From positions 1 to 64,000 of the forward strand of contig NZ_JAIBOA010000025.1 in assembly GCF_019458805.1 (NCBI RefSeq): a stretch of 64,000 nt of DNA. The letters run 5' to 3'. Positions 8,661 to 17,628 of this stretch are shown here, one piece after another. A program made the position numbers and the translations under genes. The stretch's first letter is position 1. The number at the start of each line of letters is the position of its first letter. The notes under the pieces are model-generated. The model did not search any database, was not told the DNA's origin, and saw nothing but the letters and a program-made list of their open reading frames with translations. The DNA comes from Actinomadura parmotrematis (GTDB lineage: Bacteria > Actinomycetota > Actinomycetes > Streptosporangiales > Streptosporangiaceae).

Positions 8661-9488
8661 TCACGCGTCGCCGGTGCCGGGCCGGTGCCCGGACTTGGCC
8701 TGCTGGACGAGCTTGTAGACGCGGGCGCGCAGCTCGGCGAAGCGCGGGTCGGAGCGGGTGGCGAGCTGGTCGCGCTCGGCCGGCAGGTCCACCGCGACCT
8801 CCTCCAGCACGACCGTCGGGGAGTTCGACAGCACGATGACGCGCTGGCCGAGGTACACCGACTCGTCGATGTCGTGGGTGACGAACAGGACGGTCACGCC
8901 GAGCCGCTTCCAGAGGTCGCGGACGAGGTCCTCCAGGTCGGCGCGGGTCTGCGCGTCGACCGCGGCGAACGGCTCGTCCATCAGCAGCACGTGCGGCTCG
9001 TAGGCGACGGCGCGGGCGATCGCGACGCGCTGCTGCATGCCGCCCGACAGCTGCCAGGGGTGGGCGTGCCGCGCCTCGCCGAGCCCGACGGCGTCCAGCG
9101 CCTCGTCCACGAGCTCGCGGCGCCGCGCCTTCGGGACGCGGCGCTCCTTCAGCGGCAGCTCGACGTTCTGCCGCACCGTCATCCACGGGAACAGGCTGCG
9201 CCCGTACTCCTGGAACACCACGGCCATGCCGGGCGGCGGCCCGGTCACCCGGGCGCCCTCCAGGACGACCTCGCCGCCGGTGCAGCCGAGCAGCCCGGCC
9301 ACGCACTTCAGCAGCGTCGTCTTGCCCGCGCCCGACGGGCCGACGATGCAGGCGAACTCGCCCGCCGCGACGCCGAAGGTGAGGTCGCGGACGGCCTCGA
9401 CGCTGCGGCCCGCGCCCTCGTAGACCTTGCGCACGTGCCGGACGTCCAGCAGCGCGGTGCCGGCGGTGCCGGCCGGTGCAGCGGTCAT
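8661..9488 (-). CDS. ABC importer ATP-binding protein (SsuB/TauB type)
   Basis: This 275-residue ATPase belongs to the nitrate/sulfonate/taurine importer family. It has Walker A GPSGAGKT, Q-loop VVFQEYGRSLFPW, signature LSGGMQQR, Walker B VLLMDEPFAAVD and the switch histidine in FVTHD. It is the last gene of a four-gene operon transcribed from about 12037, starting one base after the second permease. It energises uptake through the two permeases encoded upstream. The order (binding protein, permease, permease, ATPase) differs from the ssu-like operon at 42492, so this is a separate system. Confidence 0.92.
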   Translation of the reverse strand: MTAAPAGTAGTALLDVRHVRKVYEGAGRSVEAVRDLTFGVAAGEFACIVGPSGAGKTTLLKCVAGLLGCTGGEVVLEGARVTGPPPGMAVVFQEYGRSLFPWMTVRQNVELPLKERRVPKARRRELVDEALDAVGLGEARHAHPWQLSGGMQQRVAIARAVAYEPHVLLMDEPFAAVDAQTRADLEDLVRDLWKRLGVTVLFVTHDIDESVYLGQRVIVLSNSPTVVLEEVAVDLPAERDQLATRSDPRFAELRARVYKLVQQAKSGHRPGTGDA

Positions 9489-9489
9489 C

Positions 9490-10272
9490 TCAACCCTCTC
9501 GCTCGGACCCGCGCAGGCCGGTGTACCAGCGCAGCGCCCAGGACTCGACCAGCTGGAACAGCAGCGACAGCACGACGCCGATGAGGCCGAGCAGGATGAT
9601 GCCGGTCCACATCTGCGGGATCGCGAAGCCGCGCTGGAACTGCACGATGGTGAACCCGACGCCGTCGCCGGCGGCGAACATCTCGCTGATCACCATCAGG
9701 ATGATCCCGATGGACAGCGCCTGCCGGGCGCCCGCGGCGATCTGCGGGCTCGCACCGCGCAGCACCAGGTGGACGTAGCGCGAGTGCGGCCGCATCCGGT
9801 AGCAGCGCGCGGTGTCGCCGAGCACCTCGTCGAGCGCCCGCACGCCCTCCACGGTGTTCAGCAGCACCGGCCAGACGCAGCCGGAGACGATCACCAGGAT
9901 CTTCATGCCGGTGCCGATGCCGGCGAACAGCATGAGGATCGGGACGAGCACCGGCGGCGGGATCGCCCGGAAGAACTCCAGCACCGGTTCCAGCAGCGCG
10001 CGGAGCGTCCGCACCGACCCGATCGCGGTGCCGAGCCCGACGCCGATCACCAGCGCCAGCAGGTAGCCCGCCAGCAGGCGGCCGACGCTCGGCAGCACGT
10101 CGCGGGTGAACCGGCCGTGGAACCAGGTGTCGTCGAAGGCGCCGAGGATCTGGCTGAGCGGCGGCCAGAAGAAGTCGGTGCTGCCCGCGGTGAGCAGCCA
10201 CCAGGCCGCGACGAGCAGCGCCGGCACCGCCAGCAGCAGCGCGGCGCGGCGGAGCAGGCCGAGGGCGCTCAC
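9490..10272 (-). CDS. ABC importer permease 2 (SsuC/TauC type)
   Basis: This 260-residue BPD_transp_1 permease has about six hydrophobic segments and a clear coupling (EAA) loop region around ALDEVLGDTARCYRMRPHSRY. Its start overlaps the stop of the preceding permease by four bases (10269-10272). Encoding two different permeases suggests a heterodimeric channel, unlike the single-permease ssu system later in the window. Confidence 0.9.
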   Translation of the reverse strand: MSALGLLRRAALLLAVPALLVAAWWLLTAGSTDFFWPPLSQILGAFDDTWFHGRFTRDVLPSVGRLLAGYLLALVIGVGLGTAIGSVRTLRALLEPVLEFFRAIPPPVLVPILMLFAGIGTGMKILVIVSGCVWPVLLNTVEGVRALDEVLGDTARCYRMRPHSRYVHLVLRGASPQIAAGARQALSIGIILMVISEMFAAGDGVGFTIVQFQRGFAIPQMWTGIILLGLIGVVLSLLFQLVESWALRWYTGLRGSEREG

Positions 10273-11090
10273 GCGACCGCCTCCCGGCGGACCGACGGGT
10301 GCCAGCGCAGCACGCGCCGCTCTGTGGCGCGGGCCAGCAGGTTCACCGCCACGCCGATCAGGCCGACCACGATGACCAGGGCGTACATGGCGTCGACCGC
10401 GCCGGACGTCTGCGCCACCGCGATCCGCTCGCCGAGCCCCGGCGACCCGATCACCAGCTCGCCGGTGATCTCCAGGATGAGCGCGACGGCCGCGCCGAGG
10501 CGGAAGCCCGTCATGACGTAGGGCAGCGCGGTCGGCCAGATCACCGTGCGGACCCGCGTCAGCGTCCGGAACCGGTAGGAGCGCGCCGTCTCGCGGGCGA
10601 CGGGGTCGACGTCGCGCACCCCGTACAGCACCTGCACGAGCACCTGCCAGAACGAGGCGTACACGACGAGCAGCAGCGTGGAGCGCGCCCCCGTCCCGTA
10701 CAGCAGCACCGCCAGCGGGATCAGCGCGACCGACGGGATCGGCCGCAGGAACTCGATCGTGGACGCGAGCGCGGCGCGCAGCAGCGGGACGCCGCCGATC
10801 GCGATGCCGAGCACCACGCCCGCCGCCAGCGCGATCGCGAGGCCGGTCGCCCAGCCGCGCAGCGTGTCCAGCAGCGCCCGCCAGAACGCGCCGGTGCCCG
10901 CCTGGTCGGCCAGGGACGACACCATGGTGCTGAACGGCGGCAGGTAGCGCCGCTGCACCAGGCCGGCGCGCGGCGCGAGCTCGACGGCCGCCATCAGGCC
11001 GGCGAGGCCGAGCAGGCCGAGGCCCCAGGCGGACGAGGGGCGGTGGCGGCGCCGCCCCGCGCCGCGTCCGGAGGCGCCCGCCGCCGTCAC
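10269..11090 (-). CDS. ABC importer permease 1 (SsuC/TauC type)
   Basis: This permease has about 273 residues when started at the GTG at 11090, which overlaps the binding-protein stop (GTGA). An arginine-rich N-terminal tail precedes the first membrane segment (WGLGLLGLAGLMAAVEL). The EAA loop is visible at GVRDVDPVARETARSYRF. A longer open frame exists upstream but runs antisense through the binding-protein gene region and is not credible. Confidence 0.88.
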   Translation of the reverse strand: MTAAGASGRGAGRRRHRPSSAWGLGLLGLAGLMAAVELAPRAGLVQRRYLPPFSTMVSSLADQAGTGAFWRALLDTLRGWATGLAIALAAGVVLGIAIGGVPLLRAALASTIEFLRPIPSVALIPLAVLLYGTGARSTLLLVVYASFWQVLVQVLYGVRDVDPVARETARSYRFRTLTRVRTVIWPTALPYVMTGFRLGAAVALILEITGELVIGSPGLGERIAVAQTSGAVDAMYALVIVVGLIGVAVNLLARATERRVLRWHPSVRREAVA

Positions 11091-12037
11091 GGCAGCAGCC
11101 CGCCGGTGTCGGGCACCGTCTTGATCAGCCCGTCCTGCTGGGCGAGCCTGGCGAGCGTGTCGACCGACGCGCGGTCCACGCTCGCCGGCCACTTCGGCAG
11201 GATCAGCGCGCTCGCCACCGCCGGGCTGATCTTGGTGTAGGCGGCCAGCACCTTGCGCGCCGCGTCGGGGTGGGCCGCGGCGTACCGCAGCGACTCCTGC
11301 AGCGCGGCGCTGAACTTCTTCACCAGCTCGGGCTTGGACGAGGCGGTCTTCTGCGAGGTGAAGTAGCCCGCGATGGTGAGGTTCGGCGCGGTGTCGACGT
11401 AGTTGGAGGCGACGAGGCGGTCGCCCGCCTTCAGCCCGGTGGTGAGGAACGGCTCCACCACCTGCACGGCGTCCACGTTGCCCTTGTCGAGGGCGGCGAG
11501 CATGTCGGGGAAGGCCAGCTCGGTGAACCTGACGTTCGCGGGGTCGCCGCCGGCCTTGCGGATGGACGCGCGGACCGTCGTGTCGTTGATGTTGTTGAGC
11601 GTGTTGACCGCGACGCGCTTGCCGGCCAGGTCCTTCGGCGTCCTGATCGGGCTGCCGGCCTTCACCAGCACGCCGCCGAAGTCCTTGCCGGCCTGCCCGG
11701 TGGAGGCGTTGCCCGGCCCGACCACCTTCAGCGGCAGGCCCTTGGACCTGGCGAGGATCAGCGAGGTGTAGTTGCTGAACCCGAAGTCGACCTGGCCGCT
11801 GACGACGGCGGGGACGATCGCCGCGCCGCCCTGCGCGGTCACGATCTGCAGCTTCAGGCCCTGCTCGGCGAAGAAGCCCTGCTGCTGCCCCAGGTAGATC
11901 GGCGCCACGTCCACGATCGGGATGACGCTGAGCTTCAGCGTGGCGGGTCCGCCGCCGGAGTCGGAGTCGTTCCCGCTCCCGCACGCGGAGAGCAGGAGAA
12001 GGCCGGCGGCGGCGAGGGCCGCCCGGAATCTGGTCAC
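11087..12037 (-). CDS. ABC importer substrate-binding lipoprotein (NMT1/SsuA-like)
   Basis: This is a lipoprotein of about 316 residues. The GTG at 12037 gives a signal peptide with lipobox LLLLSAC, and upstream in-frame codons lack signal character. The fold is NMT1/SsuA-like: it opens VIPIVDVAPIYLGQQQGFFAEQGL, followed by VSGQVDFGFSNYTSL and KDLAGKRVAVNTLNN. Ligands of this family include sulfonates, nitrate, HMP precursors and aromatic compounds, so the substrate is unresolved. The upstream region carries an operator-like element (12217-12243) and a GntR-regulator remnant, suggesting former or trans GntR control. Confidence 0.87.
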   Translation of the reverse strand: MTRFRAALAAAGLLLLSACGSGNDSDSGGGPATLKLSVIPIVDVAPIYLGQQQGFFAEQGLKLQIVTAQGGAAIVPAVVSGQVDFGFSNYTSLILARSKGLPLKVVGPGNASTGQAGKDFGGVLVKAGSPIRTPKDLAGKRVAVNTLNNINDTTVRASIRKAGGDPANVRFTELAFPDMLAALDKGNVDAVQVVEPFLTTGLKAGDRLVASNYVDTAPNLTIAGYFTSQKTASSKPELVKKFSAALQESLRYAAAHPDAARKVLAAYTKISPAVASALILPKWPASVDRASVDTLARLAQQDGLIKTVPDTGGLLP

Positions 12038-12216
12038 GGTGCTACTCCAGGACGTCGGTCGGAGGGGGTGAGAGGTTGACGTCGGCCTGTCCGCACTTCC
12101 ACCGGCGCGGGACGTGCCGCTCGTCCGCGCCGGGTCCCCGGCGGCGGGCCGACCGTCCGGTGTCCCCCCGATGGCACCGCTGGCAGTGGGTTCGATGCTA
12201 GGAACGGCCCCATCGA

Positions 12217-12243
12217 TTGTCAACAATTTGGTCGCCAAATTGG
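12217..12243. promoter_or_regulatory. Operator-like element A (paired with 12538-12564)
   Basis: This AT-rich 27-mer sits in GC-rich DNA and contains three nested dyads: ATTGT-CA-ACAAT (12216-12227), ATTTGG-TCG-CCAAAT (12226-12240) and CCAA-A-TTGG. It lies about 180 bases upstream of the ABC binding-protein start. The same arrangement recurs at 12538. Palindromes built on TTGT/ACAA and TGGTC/GACCA resemble sites bound by FCD-type GntR regulators; the binder is inferred. Confidence 0.55.
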
Positions 12244-12263
12244 TCGGGCGGTTCCGCTCCCGC

Positions 12264-12479
12264 GCCGGCCTCGGCGAGCCGGGCGATGACGTCGTCCAGG
12301 TGCGCGCGCACCGCGGCCCGCGCGGCGGCCGGGTCGCGGGCGACGATCGCGTCAGCGCCAGTCCGGAACTGGTGGCGAACGAGCCGGGCGCGCAGCCGGG
12401 CGAGGACCGCGCGGACCGTGCGCCGCCCGGCAATCTCCTCGACGAGCGCGTGCAGCGCGGCGTTCAGCTCCGAGTAGGC
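12264..12479 (-). pseudogene. Remnant of GntR/FCD-family regulator
   Basis: On the minus strand this stretch translates as an FCD-domain tail: SELNAALHALVEEIAG, then GADAIVARDPAAARAAVRAH, which match the end of FadR-like FCD domains. The winged-helix DNA-binding domain and the metal-binding D/H residues in the early helices are absent, and a segment between the two matching blocks appears deleted. The open frame continues to 12713 and 12198 but codes for nothing recognisable there. I infer a decayed regulator of the neighbouring ABC importer. Confidence 0.5.
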
Positions 12480-12537
12480 GAGCCGCTCCCACGCCCCTCC
12501 CCTCCGCCCGCGCCGCGAGGGACTTCTACGGACGATT

Positions 12538-12564
12538 TTGTTGACAATGTGGTCGACCAAATGG
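12538..12564. promoter_or_regulatory. Operator-like element B (paired with 12217-12243)
   Basis: It contains TTGT-TG-ACAA (12538-12547) followed by the perfect decamer palindrome TGGTCGACCA (12550-12559). Aligned directly with element A, most positions agree, including ACAAT, TGGTCG and the final TGG. It lies about 80 bases upstream of the gene at 12643, on the other side of the GntR remnant. Confidence 0.55.
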
Positions 12565-12642
12565 CCGCCGGCAAGCCCGGCTCCGGGCATTGATCGCCCC
12601 ACTGTGGGTAATCGATCTGTCACAGTCGTGAAGGGGGGCGCG

Positions 12643-13086
12643 ATGCAGACGTTCCTGCCGTGCAAGGACTTCGCCGAGAGCGCGCGGGTGCTGGACCGGC
12701 TGCGGCTCGGCAAGCAGCGCGTGGAGACGCTCCAGGTGCTCCGGGGGCTGACCGTGCCCGGCTACGGATGGCGGCACCACCCCGCCGTCAGGATGTGGAA
12801 GGGCCACGAGGAGGCGCTCGTGCGCTACGGACTGGAGATCTGCCGCCAGTGGTGCGAACGCGGCCACACCGACACCTGCGCCGCGTCCCTGGAGTCACAA
12901 GCGGGCTTCCTGCGCGTCCGGACCCAGCACGAACTCGCCGCCGCAGGCGCCCTCCCGCCCTGGCTGGGAGACCCGGCGTTCCACCGGAGCCACCAGTCCT
13001 CGCTCGTCCGCAAGGACCCCGAGCACTACCGCCCGTTCTTCCCCGACGTCCCGGACGACCTCCCCTACGTCTGGCCCCTGCCCTGA
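12643..13086 (+). CDS. MSMEG_6728-family protein (pyrimidine-dimer glycosylase-like)
   Basis: This 147-residue protein opens MQTFLPCKDFAESARVLD and contains RLGKQRVETLQVL, the W-R-H-H-P-A-V-RMWKGHE block and FHRSHQSSLVRKDPEHYRP. These match the MSMEG_6728 family, related to the T4 endonuclease V-like Pyr_excise domain. A role in DNA base excision is predicted for the family but not proven. The ATG at 12643 follows AAGGGGGG by four bases. Expression may fall under operator-like element B upstream. Confidence 0.8.
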   Translation: MQTFLPCKDFAESARVLDRLRLGKQRVETLQVLRGLTVPGYGWRHHPAVRMWKGHEEALVRYGLEICRQWCERGHTDTCAASLESQAGFLRVRTQHELAAAGALPPWLGDPAFHRSHQSSLVRKDPEHYRPFFPDVPDDLPYVWPLP

Positions 13087-13102
13087 CCGCCGGGGGGACG
13101 CC

Positions 13103-14530
13103 TCAGAAGGTGCAGGCGGGGATGTCGGGGACCGTGCCGTCCTGCCAGGTGGAGGAGACCGACGCGGCGGGGAACCAGCCCCAGCCCTGGTTCTCGTAGC
13201 GCTCGTCGCCCTGCGTGTAGAGCCAGGTCGTGCCCCGCCCCTGCGGAGCGGGGTCGCCCTCCTCCTGGCACGCGAACCAGTTCCGCGACGACGTGATGTA
13301 GCCGGTGGTGGCACCGTCCGTGCGCTGCTCGTAGAGCGGGCCGCGCCGCTCGGTGTCGCACGTCCAGGTCGGGAACACGCGGCCTTCGGGGTCGGTCACC
13401 GTCCGGCCGCCTGGGGTGCAGCGCGCCACCGGGGTGCTCGCGGCCGTCGAGACGGTCACCGTGGGCGTCGCGACCGCCTGCCTCGGCGGCGTGCTCTGCA
13501 GGGACCACGCGACCAGCCCGCCGACGACCACCGCCGCGGCCATCGCACCGCCCGCCGCCGCCCAGACCGGCCACCTGCGGCGGCCGCCCGCCGGCGCCGT
13601 GGCCGCAGGCGCCGGGCCGGCGGGCGACTCCCAGCCGTCGGCGACGGCGGTCGGGGCGAGGGTCGGCGCCCGCTCGTCCTGGACGAGGCGGGTGACGGGC
13701 TCGGGCAGCCAGTCGCCGACGGCCCCGGCCATGCCTGCGAGGCCCAGGCGGTCCAGGATCGCCGGCGGCTCGGGCCGCGCGCCCGGGTCCTTGGCGAGGC
13801 AGTCCGCGACCAGCCCGCGCAGCCCGGCGGGCAGCCCCGCGAGGTCCGGTTCGGCGTGCACGACCCGGTAGAGCAGCGTCGCCGCGTTGCCCTCGCCGAA
13901 GGGGCGGACGCCGGCGGCGTGGCACAGCACCGCGCCGAGCGCGAACACGTCCGCGGGCGGCCCGGCAGCCTCCCCCGCCAGGTACTCGGGGGCCATGAAG
14001 CCGGGCGTGCCGATCGAGGACCCGTCGGCGGTGAGCGCGGTGCCCTCGGCGGCCCGCGCGATGCCGAAGTCGATGACGCGGGGCCCGTCGGCGGCCAGCA
14101 GGATGTTGGACGGCTTCAGGTCGCGGTGCACCAGCCCGGCCGCGTGGATCGCCTCCAGCGCCTCGGCGAGGCCGCCGCCGAGCACCCGCAGCGACCGTTC
14201 GGGCAGCGGGCCGAACGCGACGAGCACCGCCTCCAGCGACGGCCCCGGCACGTACGCGGTGACCAGCCAGGGCGGATCGGCGTCCACATCGGCGTCCACG
14301 ACTTGCGCGGTGTGGAACCCGCCGACGCGGCGCGCGGCCTCCACCTCGTGCGCGAACCGCCGCCGGAACCCCGCGTCGGACGCCAGCCCGGCGCGGACGA
14401 CCTTCACCGCGACGGGGCGGCCGCCCGGCGAGTACCCGAGGAACACCTCGCCCATCCCGCCGCCGCCGAGCCGGCCTGCCAGGCGGTAGCGGCCCGCCGA
14501 CGGCGGGTCGCCCGGCCTCAACGGTTCCAT
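13103..14530 (-). CDS. Membrane Ser/Thr protein kinase (PknB-like)
   Basis: This 475-residue kinase has a glycine loop RLGGGGMGEVFLG, the VAVKVV lysine, catalytic loop HRDLKPSNILL and DFG in VIDFGIARAAEG, with the APE-like FMAPEYLAGE in the first 270 residues. A Pro/Ala-rich juxtamembrane region and one transmembrane helix (about 330-352) follow. The remaining 120 residues are extracytoplasmic, rich in Trp/Tyr and Cys, with no PASTA repeats, so the sensed signal is unknown. It is monocistronic and converges on the MSMEG_6728 gene. The two-FHA transporter at 36672 is a conceivable phospho-partner, but no link is shown. Confidence 0.92.
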   Translation of the reverse strand: MEPLRPGDPPSAGRYRLAGRLGGGGMGEVFLGYSPGGRPVAVKVVRAGLASDAGFRRRFAHEVEAARRVGGFHTAQVVDADVDADPPWLVTAYVPGPSLEAVLVAFGPLPERSLRVLGGGLAEALEAIHAAGLVHRDLKPSNILLAADGPRVIDFGIARAAEGTALTADGSSIGTPGFMAPEYLAGEAAGPPADVFALGAVLCHAAGVRPFGEGNAATLLYRVVHAEPDLAGLPAGLRGLVADCLAKDPGARPEPPAILDRLGLAGMAGAVGDWLPEPVTRLVQDERAPTLAPTAVADGWESPAGPAPAATAPAGGRRRWPVWAAAGGAMAAAVVVGGLVAWSLQSTPPRQAVATPTVTVSTAASTPVARCTPGGRTVTDPEGRVFPTWTCDTERRGPLYEQRTDGATTGYITSSRNWFACQEEGDPAPQGRGTTWLYTQGDERYENQGWGWFPAASVSSTWQDGTVPDIPACTF

Positions 14531-14653
14531 GCGTTCCCCCGAACTCCGCCGTCACGGGCACCGGTGCACCGATCTTCCATGACTACCACGCGCGACCGGA
14601 CGATCTCCATCCGGATGCGCGCGGCGGACCGTCCGCAACCGGACCGTCCGGGT

Positions 14654-15487
14654 TCAGCCGGCGGGGAGGACGCGGACGGGGCCGCGGGGGGCGTCGCCGC
14701 GGCGGCGCCACTCGCGGGGGTAGCCGACCGAGACCTCCTCGAAGCGCACCCCGTCCTTCCACATCGTGCGCGGGATGTGCAGGTGCCCGTAGACGACGGC
14801 GGCGGCGTTGTAGCGGGTGTGCCAGTCGGCGGTGCGCTCGCTGCCGCACCACTGCGCGAACTCGGGGTACCAGAGGACGCGCGTCGGGTCGCGGGTCAGC
14901 GGGAAGTGGTTGACCAGCACCGTGGCCGTGCCCGGGGCCAGCTCGCCGAGCCGCCGCTCCGTGTAGGAGATGCGCGCGTCGCACCAGGCGTCGCGCGTCG
15001 GGTAGGGGTCGGGGTGCAGCAGCGCCTCGTCGGTGCACACCACCCCCGCGGCGTATGCGATCTTGAGGGCTTCCTCCTTCGTGGCGGCGCCCTCGGGGCG
15101 GAAGGTGTAGTCGTACAGCACGAACAGCGGCGCGACCGTCACCGGCCCGGCCGTGCCGCCGCCGTCCCAGACGGGGTAGGGGTCCTCGGGGGTCAGGACG
15201 CCGAGCCCGCGGCACATCTCGACGAGCCGCCGGTAGCGCGCCTCGCCGCGCAGCTGGACGGGGTCGCTCTTCGGCGTCCACAGCTCGTGGTTGCCCGGCA
15301 CCCACACCACCGTCGCGAACCGGCGGGCGAGCGCCGCGAGGGTCCGCTCGACGTCCTCGAAGCGCTCGGCCACGTCCCCGGCGACGATCAGCCAGTCGTC
15401 GTCCGCGCCGGGCCGGAGGCCCTCGGCGAACGCGCGGTTCTCCTTGTGCCCGACGTGCAGGTCGCTGATCGCGTAAAGGCCGCCCAT
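14654..15487 (-). CDS. Calcineurin-like metallophosphoesterase
   Basis: This 277-residue protein carries the metallophosphoesterase blocks: ISDLHVGHKEN (D-x-H), VAGDVAERF (GD), VWVPGNHELW (GNHE), VNHFPLT and VYGHLHIPRTM (GHxH). These residues bind two metals. Its physiological substrate is unknown; relatives hydrolyse phosphoesters or cyclic nucleotides. The 123-bp gap to the kinase gene shows nothing notable, and it is transcribed in the same direction as the kinase without overlap. Confidence 0.9.
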   Translation of the reverse strand: MGGLYAISDLHVGHKENRAFAEGLRPGADDDWLIVAGDVAERFEDVERTLAALARRFATVVWVPGNHELWTPKSDPVQLRGEARYRRLVEMCRGLGVLTPEDPYPVWDGGGTAGPVTVAPLFVLYDYTFRPEGAATKEEALKIAYAAGVVCTDEALLHPDPYPTRDAWCDARISYTERRLGELAPGTATVLVNHFPLTRDPTRVLWYPEFAQWCGSERTADWHTRYNAAAVVYGHLHIPRTMWKDGVRFEEVSVGYPREWRRRGDAPRGPVRVLPAG

Positions 15488-15520
15488 GCCCCGATCTTAA
15501 AGAGCGGCCCAGGGCCCCGG

Positions 15521-15940
15521 TCAGCGCCCGGCGCGCGCCACCCGGCCCGTCACCACGTCGGCGAGGCGGCCGAGCGACTCCTCCAGCATCGCCTGCACCG
15601 CGTTGCGCTCCTTCCCCGACGGGTGCGCCTGCGGGTGGTCGCCGAGGAACGACAGGTGGACGGTGACGCTGCTGGCGCCGTCCGCGCGGTCGGCGACCTG
15701 GAGCCAGCCGGTGTAGTCGGGCGTGCGGCGCGTCCCCCACTCCAGGCGGAGCTGGTCCGGGACGACGCGCATCAGCACGCCCTCGGCGACGCCCGCCTCC
15801 TCTCCCTCGACCAGGTCCGAGGCGATCGCGTGAACGTGGATATCGGCCGGCAGCCAGCGGCCGAGCGCCGACGCGTCGGACGCGACGTCGAAGACGGTGC
15901 GGCTGTCGGCGGGCATGGCCCGCTCGCTCTCGTACTCCAT
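15521..15940 (-). CDS. SRPBCC-family (START-like) protein
   Basis: This 139-residue protein starts at the ATG at 15940, which is preceded by GGGGGAG. It has the SRPBCC/polyketide-cyclase-like beginning (MEYESERAMPADSRTVFDVA, then ALGRWLP) and a C-terminal long helix. The family forms a hydrophobic ligand cavity; some members are toxins, cyclases or lipid carriers. No enzymatic residue can be assigned. It sits in tandem with the phosphoesterase. Confidence 0.72.
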   Translation of the reverse strand: MEYESERAMPADSRTVFDVASDASALGRWLPADIHVHAIASDLVEGEEAGVAEGVLMRVVPDQLRLEWGTRRTPDYTGWLQVADRADGASSVTVHLSFLGDHPQAHPSGKERNAVQAMLEESLGRLADVVTGRVARAGR

Positions 15941-16050
15941 GGCTCTCCCCCCGGGGCCGCCCCCGCGGCCCCCTCCGCCGGTATACCCGCAGGCCGGACG
16001 GGGTAGGCGTCCGGGGAGAGGAGACACCGGACAGCAGCGAGGAGACCGCC

Positions 16051-16416
16051 ATGACCGACCGCAACGACCCCGAGACCGAGGCCCTGTGGGCCGAGTTCCA
16101 CGAAGCGGTCAACATGAACTCCCAGGAGCTGCGGACCTGGCTGCTGACCGAGGCCGCCGGCCCGGACGGCATGCCCGCCGACCCCGACATGGGCCTGGAC
16201 GAGCGCGGCCGCCGCATCGTCCGCCTGCTCCGCAAGCGCAAGGTCGACCTGACCGGCGACGACGTCGAGGTCATGCGCGAGGTCCGCGACGAGATCCGGG
16301 ACCTGCTGTCCCGCCGCCCGGAGAACGGCGCGGCCGACGAGGAATGGCGCCACGCCCTCATGGACCTCGGCCACACCCCCTCCAGCCCGCCTAGACCCGC
16401 ACGGGCAGGGCGGTGA
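16051..16416 (+). CDS. DUF3140 family protein
   Basis: This 121-residue protein matches DUF3140: FHEAVNMNSQELRTWLLTE, then ERGRRIVRLLRKRKVDLTGD and EEWRHALMDLGH. The family is helical, common in actinobacteria and without known function. GAGGAG at 16036-16041 supports the ATG at 16051. Its last 26 bases overlap the convergent P450 gene, so the Pro/Arg-rich tail is probably a late addition. Confidence 0.8.
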   Translation: MTDRNDPETEALWAEFHEAVNMNSQELRTWLLTEAAGPDGMPADPDMGLDERGRRIVRLLRKRKVDLTGDDVEVMREVRDEIRDLLSRRPENGAADEEWRHALMDLGHTPSSPPRPARAGR

Positions 16417-17581
16417 GGCCGCGGACGATGGAGCCGGTCCGCTGGTAGTGGAGCTGCTCGGCCGGGACCGCCAGGGCCAGGTCCGGGAAGCGGTCCAGCA
16501 GGCCCCCGATCGCGATCTGCCCTTCCAGGCGGGCGAGCGGGGCGCCGAGGCAGAAGTGGATGCCGTGACCGAACCCCAGGTGCCGCCCGGAGGAGCGTGC
16601 GACGTCCAGGACGTCCGGTTCCGGATGGGCGGCCGGGTCGCGGCCGGCGGCGCCGAGCGAGACGTGCACCCAGGCGCCCTTGGGGACGGGCACGCCAGCG
16701 ATCTCCATGTCCTCCAGCGCGATGCGCTGGGTGGCGCGCTCGACCGGCCCGTCGAACCGGATCAGCTCCTCGACCGCCGCGGGCAGCAGCTCGGGCCGCT
16801 CGCGCAGGGCGCGGAGCTGGTCCGGCGCGCCGAGCAGCGCCAGCACGCCGTTGCCGATGAGGTTCACGGTGGTGTCGTGGCCTGCGACGATCAGCAGCAC
16901 GATGCCCGACAGGAGCTCGTCCCCGCTGAGCGCGTCGCCGTCGTCGTGCGCGGCGATCAGGGCGCTGACCAGGTCGTCGCGCGGCGCGGCCCGGCGCTCG
17001 GCCACGATCCCGGTCAGGTAGCCGAAGAACGCGCGGGCGACGTCCCGCCGGCGCGCGAGCGCGTCCGCGTCCAGGGGCGGCGCGGTGATGACGGCCGTCC
17101 AGGCGCGGAACCGGTCGCGGTCCTCGGCCGGCACGCCGAGCAGCTCGCAGATGACCTGCACGGGCAGCGGGACCGCGAACTCCTCGATGAGGTCGCCGCC
17201 GCCGCGCTCGGCGAGCCCGTCCAGCAGCCCGTCCGCGATCTCCTGGACGCGCGGCCGCAGCCCCTCGACCCGCCGCGGCGTGAACGCCCTGGCCATGAGG
17301 CGCCGCAGCCGGGTGTGGTCGGGCGGATCGGCGCCGAGCACGGTGCCGCCGAAGAACACCTCGGCGTCCACCGGCAGCGCGCTGTGCGCGGTGTCCTTGC
17401 TGAGCCGCGGATCGGTCAGCGCCGCCCGCCCGTGCTCGTGGTCCACGACCAGGAACCCGGCCGCGCCGGGCGGGAAGTCGACCGCGTGCACCGGCCCGAG
17501 CGCCCGCAACCGCGCGTACTCGCGGTAGGGATCCCGGTTGAACTGACGCGCCAAGAAGAACCCCGCCGGCAGCTGCTCCAC
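16391..17581 (-). CDS. Cytochrome P450
   Basis: This is a 396-residue bacterial class I P450 with a GTG start. The I-helix reads IVAGHDTTVN (acid-alcohol pair present), the K-helix EELIR gives ExxR, and the haem-thiolate loop is FGHGIHFCLG. It needs ferredoxin and ferredoxin reductase partners, which are not adjacent. Its order of motifs and length resemble CYP107/CYP105-like secondary-metabolism P450s, but subfamily and substrate are not determinable by eye. Confidence 0.93.
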   Translation of the reverse strand: MEQLPAGFFLARQFNRDPYREYARLRALGPVHAVDFPPGAAGFLVVDHEHGRAALTDPRLSKDTAHSALPVDAEVFFGGTVLGADPPDHTRLRRLMARAFTPRRVEGLRPRVQEIADGLLDGLAERGGGDLIEEFAVPLPVQVICELLGVPAEDRDRFRAWTAVITAPPLDADALARRRDVARAFFGYLTGIVAERRAAPRDDLVSALIAAHDDGDALSGDELLSGIVLLIVAGHDTTVNLIGNGVLALLGAPDQLRALRERPELLPAAVEELIRFDGPVERATQRIALEDMEIAGVPVPKGAWVHVSLGAAGRDPAAHPEPDVLDVARSSGRHLGFGHGIHFCLGAPLARLEGQIAIGGLLDRFPDLALAVPAEQLHYQRTGSIVRGLTALPVRV

Positions 17582-17628
17582 GCCCCAGAGCCTAGAAAGC
17601 CCCCCACCACCCCGTCCAGATCGGGCGG

